Numbered from the stretch's first letter, positions 34,226 through 42,544 are shown. The stretch: 64,000 nt of DNA from UBA3824 sp017541145 (GCA_947168365.1 CAMVLO010000008.1:30580-94579), one strand, 5' to 3'. Program-made: numbers and translations. The notes: a model not told the origin generated them from the sequence alone.

Positions 34226-34570
34226 CTATTTTACAGAATTTACAACAGCTTCGAAAGCTTTAGGATTATTCATCGCTAAATCAGCTAAAACCTTACGGTT
34301 CAACTTGATATCTTTCTTAGCAATCTTACCGATAAATTCAGAGTAAGACATGTTGTATCCTCTTACAGCTGCGTTGATACGAGCAATCCACAAAGCACGG
34401 AAATTACGTTTTTTGTTCTTGCGCTGAATATAGGCGTGCAAGAGACCTTTTTCGTATGTATTCTTTGCAATGGTGTAAACATTAGCCCTTGCTCCGTAAT
34501 AACCTCTTGTAAGTTTGAGGATTTTTTTTCTTCTGTTGCGTGATGCAACGTGATTGACTGATCTTGGCAT
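34226..34570 (-). CDS. rplT: 50S ribosomal protein L20
   Basis: A 114-residue protein that binds 23S rRNA early in 50S assembly. The N-terminus PRSVNHVASRNRRKKILKLT and the central RGYYGARANVYTIAKNTYEK and WIARINAAVRGYNMSYSEFI segments are characteristic. It is last in the thrS-infC-rpmI-rplT operon. A 194-bp gap, unusually long for this operon, separates it from rpmI and may hold control structures. In Firmicutes and E. coli, L20 represses its own operon by binding the leader. Confidence 0.97.
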   Translation of the reverse strand: MPRSVNHVASRNRRKKILKLTRGYYGARANVYTIAKNTYEKGLLHAYIQRKNKKRNFRALWIARINAAVRGYNMSYSEFIGKIAKKDIKLNRKVLADLAMNNPKAFEAVVNSVK

Positions 34571-34764
34571 AATTTAATTGTTTTTTGGACGTAAGCGGCA
34601 ATCTTATTACATAGTTTTTATTAAGACTACACTTTGTCGGCTCAGCGCCCGGGTTAAACGAATAATTTAAATTTCTAATTCTGTTAGAATTTAATCAAAC
34701 CGAATTCTAAAATTGAGATTCGATAAATTTGATTTTTTTTTGGAATTGTCTTTTAATGAAAGAA

Positions 34765-34962
34765 CTATTTCAAAACGAGCAATTCTTTAATTGCTTGTTG
34801 GTTAGCACCTTCAACAACACCAAAGTATCTCAAATTTCTCTTTCTCTTTGTTGTCTTCTTAGTCAAAATGTGACTTTTGTAAGCATGTTTTCTTTTGATA
34901 ATTCCTGATGCTGTAAGTTTGAATCTCTTCTTTGCAGCGCAGTTAGTTTTTACTTTTGGCAT
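34765..34962 (-). CDS. rpmI: 50S ribosomal protein L35
   Basis: A 65-residue basic protein of the large subunit. MPKVKTNCAAKKRFKLTASG and HILTKKTTKRKRNLRY are typical of L35. It lies 60 bp after infC in the conserved infC-rpmI-rplT order. Confidence 0.96.
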   Translation of the reverse strand: MPKVKTNCAAKKRFKLTASGIIKRKHAYKSHILTKKTTKRKRNLRYFGVVEGANQQAIKELLVLK

Positions 34963-35022
34963 TTTGTTTTAATTTTTATTAAAAAGTTCTACGTTATTTT
35001 TAACGCACGAATAATTTATTTT

Positions 35023-35559
35023 CTATTTCTTTTTTGACGACGGAGAAATCAGCATTGTCATCTTTTTGCCTTCCAAAAGCGGCAATTGGTCAACTCTGCC
35101 AATATCCTCCAATTCTTGAGCAAATTTTAACAATAGGATTTCACCTTGTTCCTTGAACAAAATCTGACGTCCTTTGAAGAAAACATAAGCCCTTACCTTG
35201 TCACCATCAGCAAGAAACTTCTTTGCATGGTTGAGCTTAAACTCAAAGTCATGATCATCAGTTTGAGGTCCGAAACGGATTTCCTTTACCTGAGTTTTAG
35301 CAGTTTTTGCTTTCTGCTCTTTGAGCTTTTTCTTCAACTGATACAGAAATTTCTGATAGTCGATAATTTTGCAAACCGGTGGCTGTGCATCCGGTGAAAT
35401 CTCAACCAGATCCAATCCTTGCTCGTCTGCAAGCTTCAATGCATCTTCCCTCGACAATACTTGATTATTGTCCTGAATGTTGTCACCCACTACGCGAACC
35501 GTCTTTGCACGAATTCGGTCGTTAATTCTATGAGCGGGTTGTTCGTTTGGCTTAGCTAT
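35023..35559 (-). CDS. infC: Translation initiation factor IF-3, with an AUA start codon
   Basis: A 178-residue factor that keeps ribosomal subunits apart and proofreads start codons. The N-domain opens IAKPNEQPAHRINDRIRAKT and continues VRVVGDNIQD; the C-domain has VKEIRFGPQTDDHDFEFKL and GRQILFKEQGE. The first GTG in frame (35490) would cut off the conserved HRINDRIRAK segment. Between the upstream in-frame stop (35580-35578) and that GTG there is no ATG, GTG or TTG. A strong GGGAGG ribosome-binding site (35573-35568) points, with 8-nt spacing, to ATA at 35559-35557. IF-3 genes in other bacteria use AUU or similar rare starts to sense IF-3 level. Confidence 0.9.
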   Translation of the reverse strand: MAKPNEQPAHRINDRIRAKTVRVVGDNIQDNNQVLSREDALKLADEQGLDLVEISPDAQPPVCKIIDYQKFLYQLKKKLKEQKAKTAKTQVKEIRFGPQTDDHDFEFKLNHAKKFLADGDKVRAYVFFKGRQILFKEQGEILLLKFAQELEDIGRVDQLPLLEGKKMTMLISPSSKKK

Positions 35560-35567
35560 AGTAGTGT

Positions 35568-35573
35568 CCTCCC
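35568..35573 (-). promoter_or_regulatory. Strong Shine-Dalgarno sequence that fixes the infC start
   Basis: GGGAGG on the minus strand, 8 nt before the ATA codon at 35559. Such a strong site is rare in this window and compensates for the poor start codon. Confidence 0.85.
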
Positions 35574-35599
35574 AAAATTAAGTTAAAAGATTGTTTTAT

Positions 35600-37546
35600 T
35601 TACTCTTCAGGATGAAGTTCTTTGTTGATTTCACCCTGTATGAATTTCTTGAATTCGTCGATTGTCATTGCACCCAAATCTTCCTTGCCCTGTTTTCTTA
35701 CAGAAACTTTGCCTTCGTTAACTTCTTTCTCTCCAACGATAAGCATAAATGGTACGTGTTTGGTTTCGTTGTCACGAATCTTACGTCCGATTTTCTCGTT
35801 TCTGTCGTCAACTTCTACACGGATATCGTCTTCATTCAAAAGTTCTGCTACTTTGTAAGCATACTCATTGAATTTTTCGCTGATTGGCAATATCTGACCT
35901 TGTACAGGTGTAAGCCACAACGGGAATTTACCTGCTGTGTTTTCAATCAATACTGCCACAAAACGTTCGATACTGCCGAATGGTGCTCTGTGAATCATCA
36001 CAGGACGGTATTTTTTATCATCAGCACCGGTATATTCAAGTCCGAAACGCTCAGGCAAATTGTAGTCTACCTGAATTGTACCCAACTGCCATTTTCTACC
36101 CAAAGCATCTTTTACCATGAAGTCCAATTTAGGACCGTAGAAAGCAGCCTCGCCGGTTTCTACAATTGTTGGAAGACCTTTTTCGTTGGCAGCCTCGATA
36201 ATAGCTTTTTCAGCCATATCCCAGTGCTCGTCGGTACCGATATATTTTTCTTTGTGATCAGGATCTCTCAATGATACCTGAGCTGTATATTCTTTAAAAT
36301 TCAATATCTTGAAGATGTAAAGAATAATATCGATTACTTTGCAGAATTCTTCCTTGATTTGGTCAGGACGTACAAACAAGTGAGCATCATCTTGTGTGAA
36401 TGATCTTACACGTGTAAGACCGTGAAGTTCGCCACTTTGTTCGTAACGATAAACTGTACCAAATTCAGCAAAACGCAAAGGCAAATCTTTGTAACTTCTT
36501 GGTTTCAAACGATAAATCTCACAGTGGTGAGGGCAGTTCATCGGTTTGAGCAAGAATTCTTCGCTTTCGTTTGGTGTATGAATCGGTTGGAACGAATCTT
36601 TACCGTATTTTGCGTAGTGACCGCTAGTTACATACAATTCTTTCTGACCGATATGCGGAGTGATTACCTGCAAGTAACCATATTTTTTCTGAATTTTAGC
36701 AAGGAATCTGGTTAAAGTTTCTCTCAAAACAGTACCTTTAGGCAACCACAAAGGCAAGCCCTGTCCTACTTTGCCTGAGAAAGCAAAAAGTTCCATATCC
36801 TTACCGATTTTGCGGTGGTCGCGTTTTTTAGCTTCCTCCAACAAAACCAAATATTCGTCAAGCATTTTTTGCTTAGGGAATGCAACACCGTAAACACGGG
36901 TCAACATCTTGTTGTTTTCGTTGCCTCTCCAATAAGCACCGGCTATACTTGTGATTTTCACAGCTTTGATAAGACCGGTATTAGGAATATGAGGTCCACG
37001 GCAAAGATCTGTATAACCGTCCTGACAATATTCTGTAATAGTACCGTCTTCGAGTTCGCTGATAAGTTCAGCCTTGTAGTCGTCACCTTTAGCATTGAAG
37101 TATTCCAAAGCTTCTGCCTTGCTAACTTCTTTTCTTTCATAAGGATGATTACCTCTGGCGATTTCAAGCATCTTCTTTTCGATAGCCGGAAAATCTTCGT
37201 CAGTAATAACTTTACCCTCTGGAAGTTCAACATCATAATAAAAACCGTTTTCAAGAGCCGGACCAATACCGAATTTTGTACCGGGATAAAGCTTTTCAAG
37301 AGCCTCGGCCATCAAGTGTGCTGCTGAATGACGGAATGTATGTTTACCTTCTTCATCTTCCCACTTGTGGAAAACCAATGTACCATCTTCTGTAATAGGA
37401 CGGGTTGCGTCCCACGGTTTACCGTTAAATGTTGCTGATAATACTTCTTTTGCCAAACTGTTACTCAACGACTTGGCTATATCTAATGGTGATGAACCAT
37501 CTTCGTATTCCTTTACGGAATTATCGGGAAAAGTTATATTAATCAT
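35600..37546 (-). CDS. thrS: Threonyl-tRNA synthetase
   Basis: A 648-residue class II synthetase. Residues 1-62 form a TGS domain, then comes an editing domain with the HxxxH-type zinc and editing motif (TFRHSAAHLMAEALEKLYPG), and the catalytic core with MNCPHHCEIYR (zinc ligand Cys and class II motif), RFAEFGTVYRYEQSGELHGL and VMIHRAPFGSIERFVAVLIE (motif 3). The anticodon-binding domain ends the protein. It heads the thrS-infC-rpmI-rplT operon. A consensus promoter lies at 37629-37599, leaving a leader of about 50 nt, and a second possible promoter lies about 200 bp further upstream. Confidence 0.97.
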   Translation of the reverse strand: MINITFPDNSVKEYEDGSSPLDIAKSLSNSLAKEVLSATFNGKPWDATRPITEDGTLVFHKWEDEEGKHTFRHSAAHLMAEALEKLYPGTKFGIGPALENGFYYDVELPEGKVITDEDFPAIEKKMLEIARGNHPYERKEVSKAEALEYFNAKGDDYKAELISELEDGTITEYCQDGYTDLCRGPHIPNTGLIKAVKITSIAGAYWRGNENNKMLTRVYGVAFPKQKMLDEYLVLLEEAKKRDHRKIGKDMELFAFSGKVGQGLPLWLPKGTVLRETLTRFLAKIQKKYGYLQVITPHIGQKELYVTSGHYAKYGKDSFQPIHTPNESEEFLLKPMNCPHHCEIYRLKPRSYKDLPLRFAEFGTVYRYEQSGELHGLTRVRSFTQDDAHLFVRPDQIKEEFCKVIDIILYIFKILNFKEYTAQVSLRDPDHKEKYIGTDEHWDMAEKAIIEAANEKGLPTIVETGEAAFYGPKLDFMVKDALGRKWQLGTIQVDYNLPERFGLEYTGADDKKYRPVMIHRAPFGSIERFVAVLIENTAGKFPLWLTPVQGQILPISEKFNEYAYKVAELLNEDDIRVEVDDRNEKIGRKIRDNETKHVPFMLIVGEKEVNEGKVSVRKQGKEDLGAMTIDEFKKFIQGEINKELHPEE

Positions 37547-37878
37547 TTGTATATTATGATAAAATCTCTTAATTTCAACTTTTTAAAATAAAAGCGCGCA
37601 AATTTATGTTTTTCTCCTCAAACTAACAAAAATTAAACGTTAAGTTTTTTGTATTACAATATTTTTATAATACCCAACTAATCCGCAATACTGAATTATT
37701 TCGTTATAAATCAGCATCTTGAATCACTTTTATTTTCTAACATAAATTATCTTCAAAATTTTTGTCCTCAGATAATTCAAGTTGTAATTTTATGGCGCAA
37801 AGTTAAAAAAAATTATTTACAGAAAAACAAATTAAATGAGTTTTTTTTTATAATTTAGCAAACTAATTTACAATAGTT
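37547..37878. other. Divergent control region between thrS and xerD
   Basis: 332 bp without a gene. On the minus strand it carries the thrS promoter and a second TAACTTTG box (37805-37798). On the plus strand a weak TAATTTAG stands about 25 bp before xerD. No terminator-antiterminator pair or T-box-like element was found. Confidence 0.6.
37599..37629 (-). promoter_or_regulatory. Bacteroidota-type promoter of the thrS operon
   Basis: On the minus strand TTTG (37629-37626), 19 bp, TAAATTTG (37606-37599): a full match to the lineage consensus. Confidence 0.75.
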
Positions 37879-38814
37879 ATGAATCCTCACAATCAGATTT
37901 TGACGGAAAATTTTCTTGAGCATCTCGCTTTGGAACGCTCTATGGCTCAGAACAGTATCGAAGCTTACAAAAACGATATGTCAAAACTTTCGTACTATAC
38001 TGAAACAATTTTGGGCGACAGAAATTTTGAACTTCTTACGCTTGACGACCTTTCGGCTTTTCTGGAATGGACAGCAAAATTCGGACTTTCGCCACGTACT
38101 CAAGCCAGAATTTTGAGCGCAATAAAACATTTTTTCAATTTTCTGGTTCTTGACCAAAAAATTGAAGTGTCGCCGGCTTATCTTTTGTCAACGCCAAAAC
38201 TCGATTTGCACTTACCTACAGTGCTTTCCGTGGAGGAAATCGACCAAATAGAATCCGCAATTGACTTATCTTCCGACGAGGGCGAACGTAATCGCGCAAT
38301 TATCGAAACTCTTTACAGTTGCGGTCTACGGGTTTCTGAACTTATTAATCTGAAACTCACCGATATTTATCCCGACCTTGGTACAATAAAAGTAATAGGT
38401 AAAGGCGATAAAATGCGAATTGTTCCTATCAGCGAAGTTGCATTGAAGTATATTACATATTACCTCGAAAAAACTCGTTGTCACATGGCAATCAACAACG
38501 AAAACAAAGATTACCTTTTCCTTAACCGCCGAGGTCGAAAACTTACAAGGGTGATGATTTTCACCATAGTAAAACGACTTTGCGACGCTGCCGGAATCAC
38601 AAAAGAAGTAAGTCCGCACACTTTCCGACATTCGTTTGCAACACATCTTGTAGAAGGCGGCGCAAGTTTGAGAGCTGTACAAGAAATGCTTGGTCACGAA
38701 TCGATCCAAACCACTGAAATTTACACACATCTCGACAGCAATTACCTTCGAGACGCTATTATGAGTCACCACCCGAGAAGCGACCGTCAACTGCTTAATT
38801 TTCAGGATTTTTAG
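37879..38814 (+). CDS. xerD: Tyrosine recombinase XerD
   Basis: A 311-residue site-specific recombinase that, with a partner Xer protein, resolves chromosome dimers at dif. The N-terminal core-binding (SAM-like) domain covers about residues 8-100. The catalytic residues are all present: Arg151 in SCGLRVSEL, Lys175 in GKGDK, His247 and Arg250 in HTFRHSFATHL, His273 in LGHESI and the nucleophile Tyr282 in IYTHLD. Length and the HTFRHSFATHLVEGGASLRA block match XerD rather than a phage integrase, and no attachment site or mobile genes adjoin it. The start codon MNPHNQ follows a weak -7-like box. Confidence 0.92.
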   Translation: MNPHNQILTENFLEHLALERSMAQNSIEAYKNDMSKLSYYTETILGDRNFELLTLDDLSAFLEWTAKFGLSPRTQARILSAIKHFFNFLVLDQKIEVSPAYLLSTPKLDLHLPTVLSVEEIDQIESAIDLSSDEGERNRAIIETLYSCGLRVSELINLKLTDIYPDLGTIKVIGKGDKMRIVPISEVALKYITYYLEKTRCHMAINNENKDYLFLNRRGRKLTRVMIFTIVKRLCDAAGITKEVSPHTFRHSFATHLVEGGASLRAVQEMLGHESIQTTEIYTHLDSNYLRDAIMSHHPRSDRQLLNFQDF

Positions 38815-38900
38815 AATTGTGTTTGACTTCACAAGTAATTTTTTATCAACGCACAAAACTTATAAATCAAAAAACGATAATACTTGAATTTAGCCAAAAT

Positions 38901-38996
38901 ATGTATCTCAACTGCCTCAACCTCATCGGCGGTGCAGGCACAAATGACGATTCACAATCGCACAGTCGGCTACAAAAAATAATATTTGTCAATTAA
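38901..38996 (+). CDS. Possible 31-residue small ORF (doubtful)
   Basis: ATG at 38901 opens a 31-codon frame (MYLNCLNLIGGAGTNDDSQS and 11 more residues) in a patch noticeably richer in G and C than its surroundings. There is no promoter or ribosome-binding site before it, and its 3' end overlaps the promoter of the next operon. It might be a remnant of a lost gene. Function unknown and existence uncertain. Confidence 0.2.
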   Translation: MYLNCLNLIGGAGTNDDSQSHSRLQKIIFVN

Positions 38997-39016
38997 CACA
39001 AAAAAACATAACTTTG
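38985..39016 (+). promoter_or_regulatory. Bacteroidota-type promoter of the glycerophosphate operon
   Basis: TTTG (38985-38988), 20 bp, TAACTTTG (39009-39016): a full consensus match. The upstream start possible at 39014 lies inside the -7 box, so translation must begin later, at 39050. Confidence 0.8.
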
Positions 39017-39049
39017 CAAACGGAAAAAAAAATTATTCTGATACAAAAA

Positions 39050-40135
39050 ATGATTAACTTTACAGTAGGTCCCGTTCAAATGGATCCCGAAACGCAACAA
39101 ATAGGAGCACAACAGATTCCGTATTTCCGCACACCCGAATTTTCGGCTGTTATGAAAGAAAATGAAAGTCTATTGTGTAAACTGTTTGACGCTCCAGAAA
39201 ATGCAAGAGTAATATTTATGACCGGTTCCGGTACTGCAAGTATGGAAGGCGGTGTTATGAACTTTTTTACACAAAACGACAAAGTGTTGGTAGTAAACGG
39301 CGGAAGTTTTGGACATCGCTTTGTGGAATTGTGTCAAATTCACGAAATACCTTATACAGAAATATCTCTCGAATACGGTCAGCCGTTAACACAAGATATT
39401 CTTAAAAACTTTGAAAATCAAGGTTATACAGGAATGTTACTGCAACTTTGCGAAACTTCTACCGGTATTCTTTACGACATGAATTTGGTTGGTGATTTTT
39501 GCAACAGGAACAACATTTTTCTTTTTGTTGATGCTGTCAGCGGTTTTCTTGCTGACAAATTTTCGATGAAAGAAATGCACGTAAATGCAGCCATAACAGG
39601 TTCACAAAAAGCACTTTCACTGCCTCCTTCTATGAGTTTTACAGTAATGGATTCTAAGGCTCAAGAACGTTGCACTAAAAACAAAGTTAAGAGTATGTAT
39701 TTCAATTATGCAGACTATCTCAAAAACGGCGAAAGAGGACAAACACCTTTTACGCCTGCGGTAGCTACATTGTTGCAACTCAACGACAAACTCAAACGGA
39801 TTGAGCAAAACGGAGGCATACAAAATGTTAACAACGTAATAAAAAAACGTGCGGAATATTTCAGAGCAAAAATCAAACATCTCCCGTTCAAGATGTTTAC
39901 GCCCGAAAATGCAACTTCTAATTGTGTTACGGCTTTAATACCTACCAACCAAGGAATCAGTGCATACCGCATTTTTGAAATTATAAAAGACGAATACGGT
40001 ATTTGGATTTGTCCTAACGGCGGCGAATTGGCTCAAAAAGTTTTCCGCGTGGGTCATATCGGTAACATCACCGAAGAAGAAATCAACCGCCTTGTTGCGG
40101 CTTTTGAAGATTTGCAGAAACGTAATTTAATCTAA
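39050..40135 (+). CDS. Class V PLP-dependent aminotransferase (alanine-glyoxylate / PhnW-like)
   Basis: A 361-residue fold-type I aminotransferase of class V. Features: NFTVGPVQMDPE at the N-terminus, FMTGSGTASMEGG for the cofactor phosphate, FVDAVSGFLAD with the Asp that holds the pyridine nitrogen, and the Schiff-base Lys in ITGSQKALSLPPSMSF. This pattern fits the alanine-glyoxylate and 2-aminoethylphosphonate aminotransferase branch. It is the first gene of a four-gene operon (gaps of 1, 9 and 2 bp) with a cytidylyltransferase, LicD and a CDP-glycerol glycerophosphotransferase-family enzyme, so it probably makes the amino group of a phospho-ligand such as serinol phosphate or an aminophosphonate. 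The substrate is inferred only from context. Confidence 0.8.
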   Translation: MINFTVGPVQMDPETQQIGAQQIPYFRTPEFSAVMKENESLLCKLFDAPENARVIFMTGSGTASMEGGVMNFFTQNDKVLVVNGGSFGHRFVELCQIHEIPYTEISLEYGQPLTQDILKNFENQGYTGMLLQLCETSTGILYDMNLVGDFCNRNNIFLFVDAVSGFLADKFSMKEMHVNAAITGSQKALSLPPSMSFTVMDSKAQERCTKNKVKSMYFNYADYLKNGERGQTPFTPAVATLLQLNDKLKRIEQNGGIQNVNNVIKKRAEYFRAKIKHLPFKMFTPENATSNCVTALIPTNQGISAYRIFEIIKDEYGIWICPNGGELAQKVFRVGHIGNITEEEINRLVAAFEDLQKRNLI

Positions 40136-40136
40136 C

Positions 40137-40604
40137 ATGATTGCAGGTAAAACAGTAGTTTATACAAGCGGCACATTCGATATGTTGCACGCCAATCATA
40201 TCAAAATGATTGAATATGCCCGCTCTTTGGGCGACATCCTTATTGTCGGCGTAAATACCGACGAACTTGTTGAAAGTTACAAGTCGCAACCGATTATCCC
40301 GTTTGAGGAACGTATTGCGTTGATGAAAGCGTTGAAATATCCCGACATCGTAATTCCGCAACACTCTCTCGACCATACCGACAAGGTAAAAAAACTCAAC
40401 TTTGATGTTTTTGTGGTCGGCGACGATTGGACAGGAAAATACGATTATCTCAAAGAGCAAGGCGTTGATGTTGTGTATTTTCCATACGGCGCAGGTGTCA
40501 GCAGCACTAATCTGAAGAAACGCATTTACGAAAGTTACGAACAAATGAAAAAAAAAGCCGACAACCATTTCTCTAACGATGTGGATGTTAGAAACAAAAA
40601 ATAA
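40137..40604 (+). CDS. TagD-like glycerol-3-phosphate cytidylyltransferase family protein
   Basis: A 155-residue nucleotidyltransferase that should make a CDP-linked intermediate from CTP and an alcohol phosphate. Motifs: VYTSGTFDMLHANHIKMIEY with the HxxH (here HANH) catalytic signature, IVGVNTDELVESYK with a conserved Lys, PFEERIALMKALKYPD, and VFVVGDDWTGKYDYLKE near the end, followed by GVSSTNLKKRI. That last block is closest to TagD and its relatives, which use glycerol-3-phosphate. A last segment of about 20 residues is Lys-rich. It follows the aminotransferase gene by 1 bp. Alternative substrates (ethanolamine, ribitol or serinol phosphate) cannot be excluded. Confidence 0.85.
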   Translation: MIAGKTVVYTSGTFDMLHANHIKMIEYARSLGDILIVGVNTDELVESYKSQPIIPFEERIALMKALKYPDIVIPQHSLDHTDKVKKLNFDVFVVGDDWTGKYDYLKEQGVDVVYFPYGAGVSSTNLKKRIYESYEQMKKKADNHFSNDVDVRNKK

Positions 40605-40613
40605 TTTCGGGGA

Positions 40614-41486
40614 ATGAACAATTACGACAAAAACAAAATCGCCCGTCAAAACAAAGAATACCATTACGACCTCCGTGAATTTCAATTAAGGAGCGTTTGT
40701 CTTTTGGAAACAATCGACAAGGTATGTAAAAAATACGGCATACATTATTATATCATAGCCGGAACATTACTCGGAGCAGTAAGACACAAAGGTTTTATTC
40801 CGTGGGACGATGATCAGGATATCGCACTTTTGCGCAAAGATTACGACTTATTGATGCAGCACTCTCAAGAGTGGCTTCCTAAACCGTTTTCTATCGTTAA
40901 CCATGAAAATTGTCCGCATTATCCGAAATATTTTGCAAAATTAGAGGATACAAGTACCACAATTGTTGAAAGAATCTATCTCGGATATGCAGGCGGAATT
41001 TATATGGACATTTTTCCTCTTGACGATGTTCCTGATAACAATTTCCTAAGATGGTGGCATTTCCGCAAATTCAATTTTGCACGCAAAATGCTTTACTTTG
41101 TTTATCGTGACCCGTACAAACACGGCAAAGGTCCCCGCTCGTGGTGGTCATTATTTATACAAAAATGTTTTTCAAAAGAAGGACTTCACCGTTGGTGTCA
41201 GAAAATTTTGAAAGAATACAACGGTCACAAAAACTGCAACTTAGTGATGACTCACGATGACGGTTTTAAGGCTTACAAGAAAGAAATTTTCGGTGAGCCA
41301 AAACGCGTGGTTTTCGAGGGCGTAGAAGCCGATGCTCCTACTGTACCTGACGGTTTTCTTTCTGTTTTATACGGTAAAAACTATATGGAACTGCCGCCCG
41401 AAAATCAACGCAGATCGCATTTTCACGACTATTGCGACCTTACAAAACCATACGCCGGATTTGACATCAAAACACTTACTGATTAG
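40614..41486 (+). CDS. LicD-family phosphotransferase
   Basis: A 290-residue protein of the LicD family, which transfers phosphocholine or other alcohol phosphates from CDP-linked donors to glycans. The family block is clear: IHYYIIAGTLLGAVRHKGFI, then PWDDDQDIALLRKDYD, with the catalytic Asp cluster in DDDQD. There is no signal peptide or membrane helix. It sits third in the operon, directly downstream of the cytidylyltransferase that would make its donor. It probably decorates a lipopolysaccharide, capsule or glycoprotein glycan with the phospho-group. The start at 40614 follows the previous stop by 9 bp. Confidence 0.88.
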   Translation: MNNYDKNKIARQNKEYHYDLREFQLRSVCLLETIDKVCKKYGIHYYIIAGTLLGAVRHKGFIPWDDDQDIALLRKDYDLLMQHSQEWLPKPFSIVNHENCPHYPKYFAKLEDTSTTIVERIYLGYAGGIYMDIFPLDDVPDNNFLRWWHFRKFNFARKMLYFVYRDPYKHGKGPRSWWSLFIQKCFSKEGLHRWCQKILKEYNGHKNCNLVMTHDDGFKAYKKEIFGEPKRVVFEGVEADAPTVPDGFLSVLYGKNYMELPPENQRRSHFHDYCDLTKPYAGFDIKTLTD

Positions 41487-41488
41487 TT

Positions 41489-42544
41489 ATGAAAATTGTA
41501 CTTTTTTGCGAAAACCGTTACGCAGTAGATATTTTGCAACCGTTGCAAACCGAGGCCGACAAACAAGGCGGTCATGAGGTTTTGTGGTATGTCCACACTA
41601 AAAAAATTAAAAGTTTTCCGCTTGAAAATCAGGTTAAATGGACTGATTCGATTCAAGCGGTGTACGATTTTAAGCCCGAAGCAATTTTTGTTCCGGGAAA
41701 TATTGTACCGTATTATCTTCCGGGCGTAAAAATTCAAGTTTTCCACGGTTATGCCGCCGAAAAGAAAGACCATTGGATTATACGCCGTTATTTTGACACG
41801 TATTTCACTCAAGGTCCGTATTTTACATCACATTTTGAGATGTTAGCTAAAAAATACGGAGATTTTGAAGTTAAAGAAACGGGTTGGACAAAACAGGATT
41901 GGATTAAGGAACATCTTCATGATTTCGATTCGGAAAAACAATCGCTGTTGAAAAAATATAACAAAAAACGGATTGTAATTTACGCTCCGACTTTTTCTCC
42001 GAAACTTACATCGTTACCTTTTTTGAAACATCCGTTAGAGCAACTTCTTGAAAAGGAACAAGATGTACTTTTGATTATGAAGTTTCACCCGCTGACAGCC
42101 TCTCAATGGACTGACGAATACCGCGAATGGGCAAAAAACCGTAATGATGCCGTGTATATCGAAGCCGGTGAAAATGTTACTAAATATCAGATGATGAGCG
42201 ACTTGATGATAAGCGACACGTCGTCGGCAGTTTATGAATTTTTGCTGTTGGACAAACCGGTTATCACGCTCAGAACAATCGCAAAGGATATTTATTGGGA
42301 AAATATCACCGACGAAAACGACCTTTTAAAAGCATATTCCAAAGCATTGAACGATGCCGAAAGCATCGAAAAACGCCGTTGGATTGTGGAAAATTATGAT
42401 CCGCACCTTGACGGCAAATGTTGCTACAGAATGCTTGAAGAGGCTGCCGACTATATCCGCCGCCACGGAGTTCCTGAAAAAAGGAAACTGAATCTTTGGC
42501 GCAAATACACAAGTATCAAAACTTTCGGAAGAATTAAGAGATGA
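41489..42544 (+). CDS. CDP-glycerol glycerophosphotransferase family protein (TagB/TagF-like)
   Basis: A 351-residue enzyme of the Glyphos_transf family, which in Gram-positive bacteria primes or polymerises teichoic acid from CDP-glycerol. Recognisable parts: VQVFHGYAAEKKDHW-like substrate loop (IQVFHGYAAEKKDHWIIRR), YAPTFSPKLTSLPF, LIMKFHPL with the conserved His, and the signature DLMISDTSSAVYEFLLLDKP. It lies 2 bp after licD and ends the operon, head-on against the GT10 gene with a junction of no spacing. Its presence together with TagD-like and LicD-like proteins suggests a glycerophosphate or related polymer or side group. Confidence 0.88.
   Translation: MKIVLFCENRYAVDILQPLQTEADKQGGHEVLWYVHTKKIKSFPLENQVKWTDSIQAVYDFKPEAIFVPGNIVPYYLPGVKIQVFHGYAAEKKDHWIIRRYFDTYFTQGPYFTSHFEMLAKKYGDFEVKETGWTKQDWIKEHLHDFDSEKQSLLKKYNKKRIVIYAPTFSPKLTSLPFLKHPLEQLLEKEQDVLLIMKFHPLTASQWTDEYREWAKNRNDAVYIEAGENVTKYQMMSDLMISDTSSAVYEFLLLDKPVITLRTIAKDIYWENITDENDLLKAYSKALNDAESIEKRRWIVENYDPHLDGKCCYRMLEEAADYIRRHGVPEKRKLNLWRKYTSIKTFGRIKR

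Noticed and set aside
34571..34764. Hidden tRNA gene between rpmI and rplT
   Set aside because: The GC-richer patch has no T-arm consensus (TTCRA) or cloverleaf pairing on either strand.
35023..35490. infC starting at GTG 35490
   Set aside because: This would remove the conserved HRINDRIRAK N-terminal segment of IF-3, which lies in frame upstream behind a strong ribosome-binding site.
37879..38814. Phage or integrative-element integrase
   Set aside because: The protein matches XerD in length and motifs, and no attachment repeats, tRNA target or mobile genes adjoin it.
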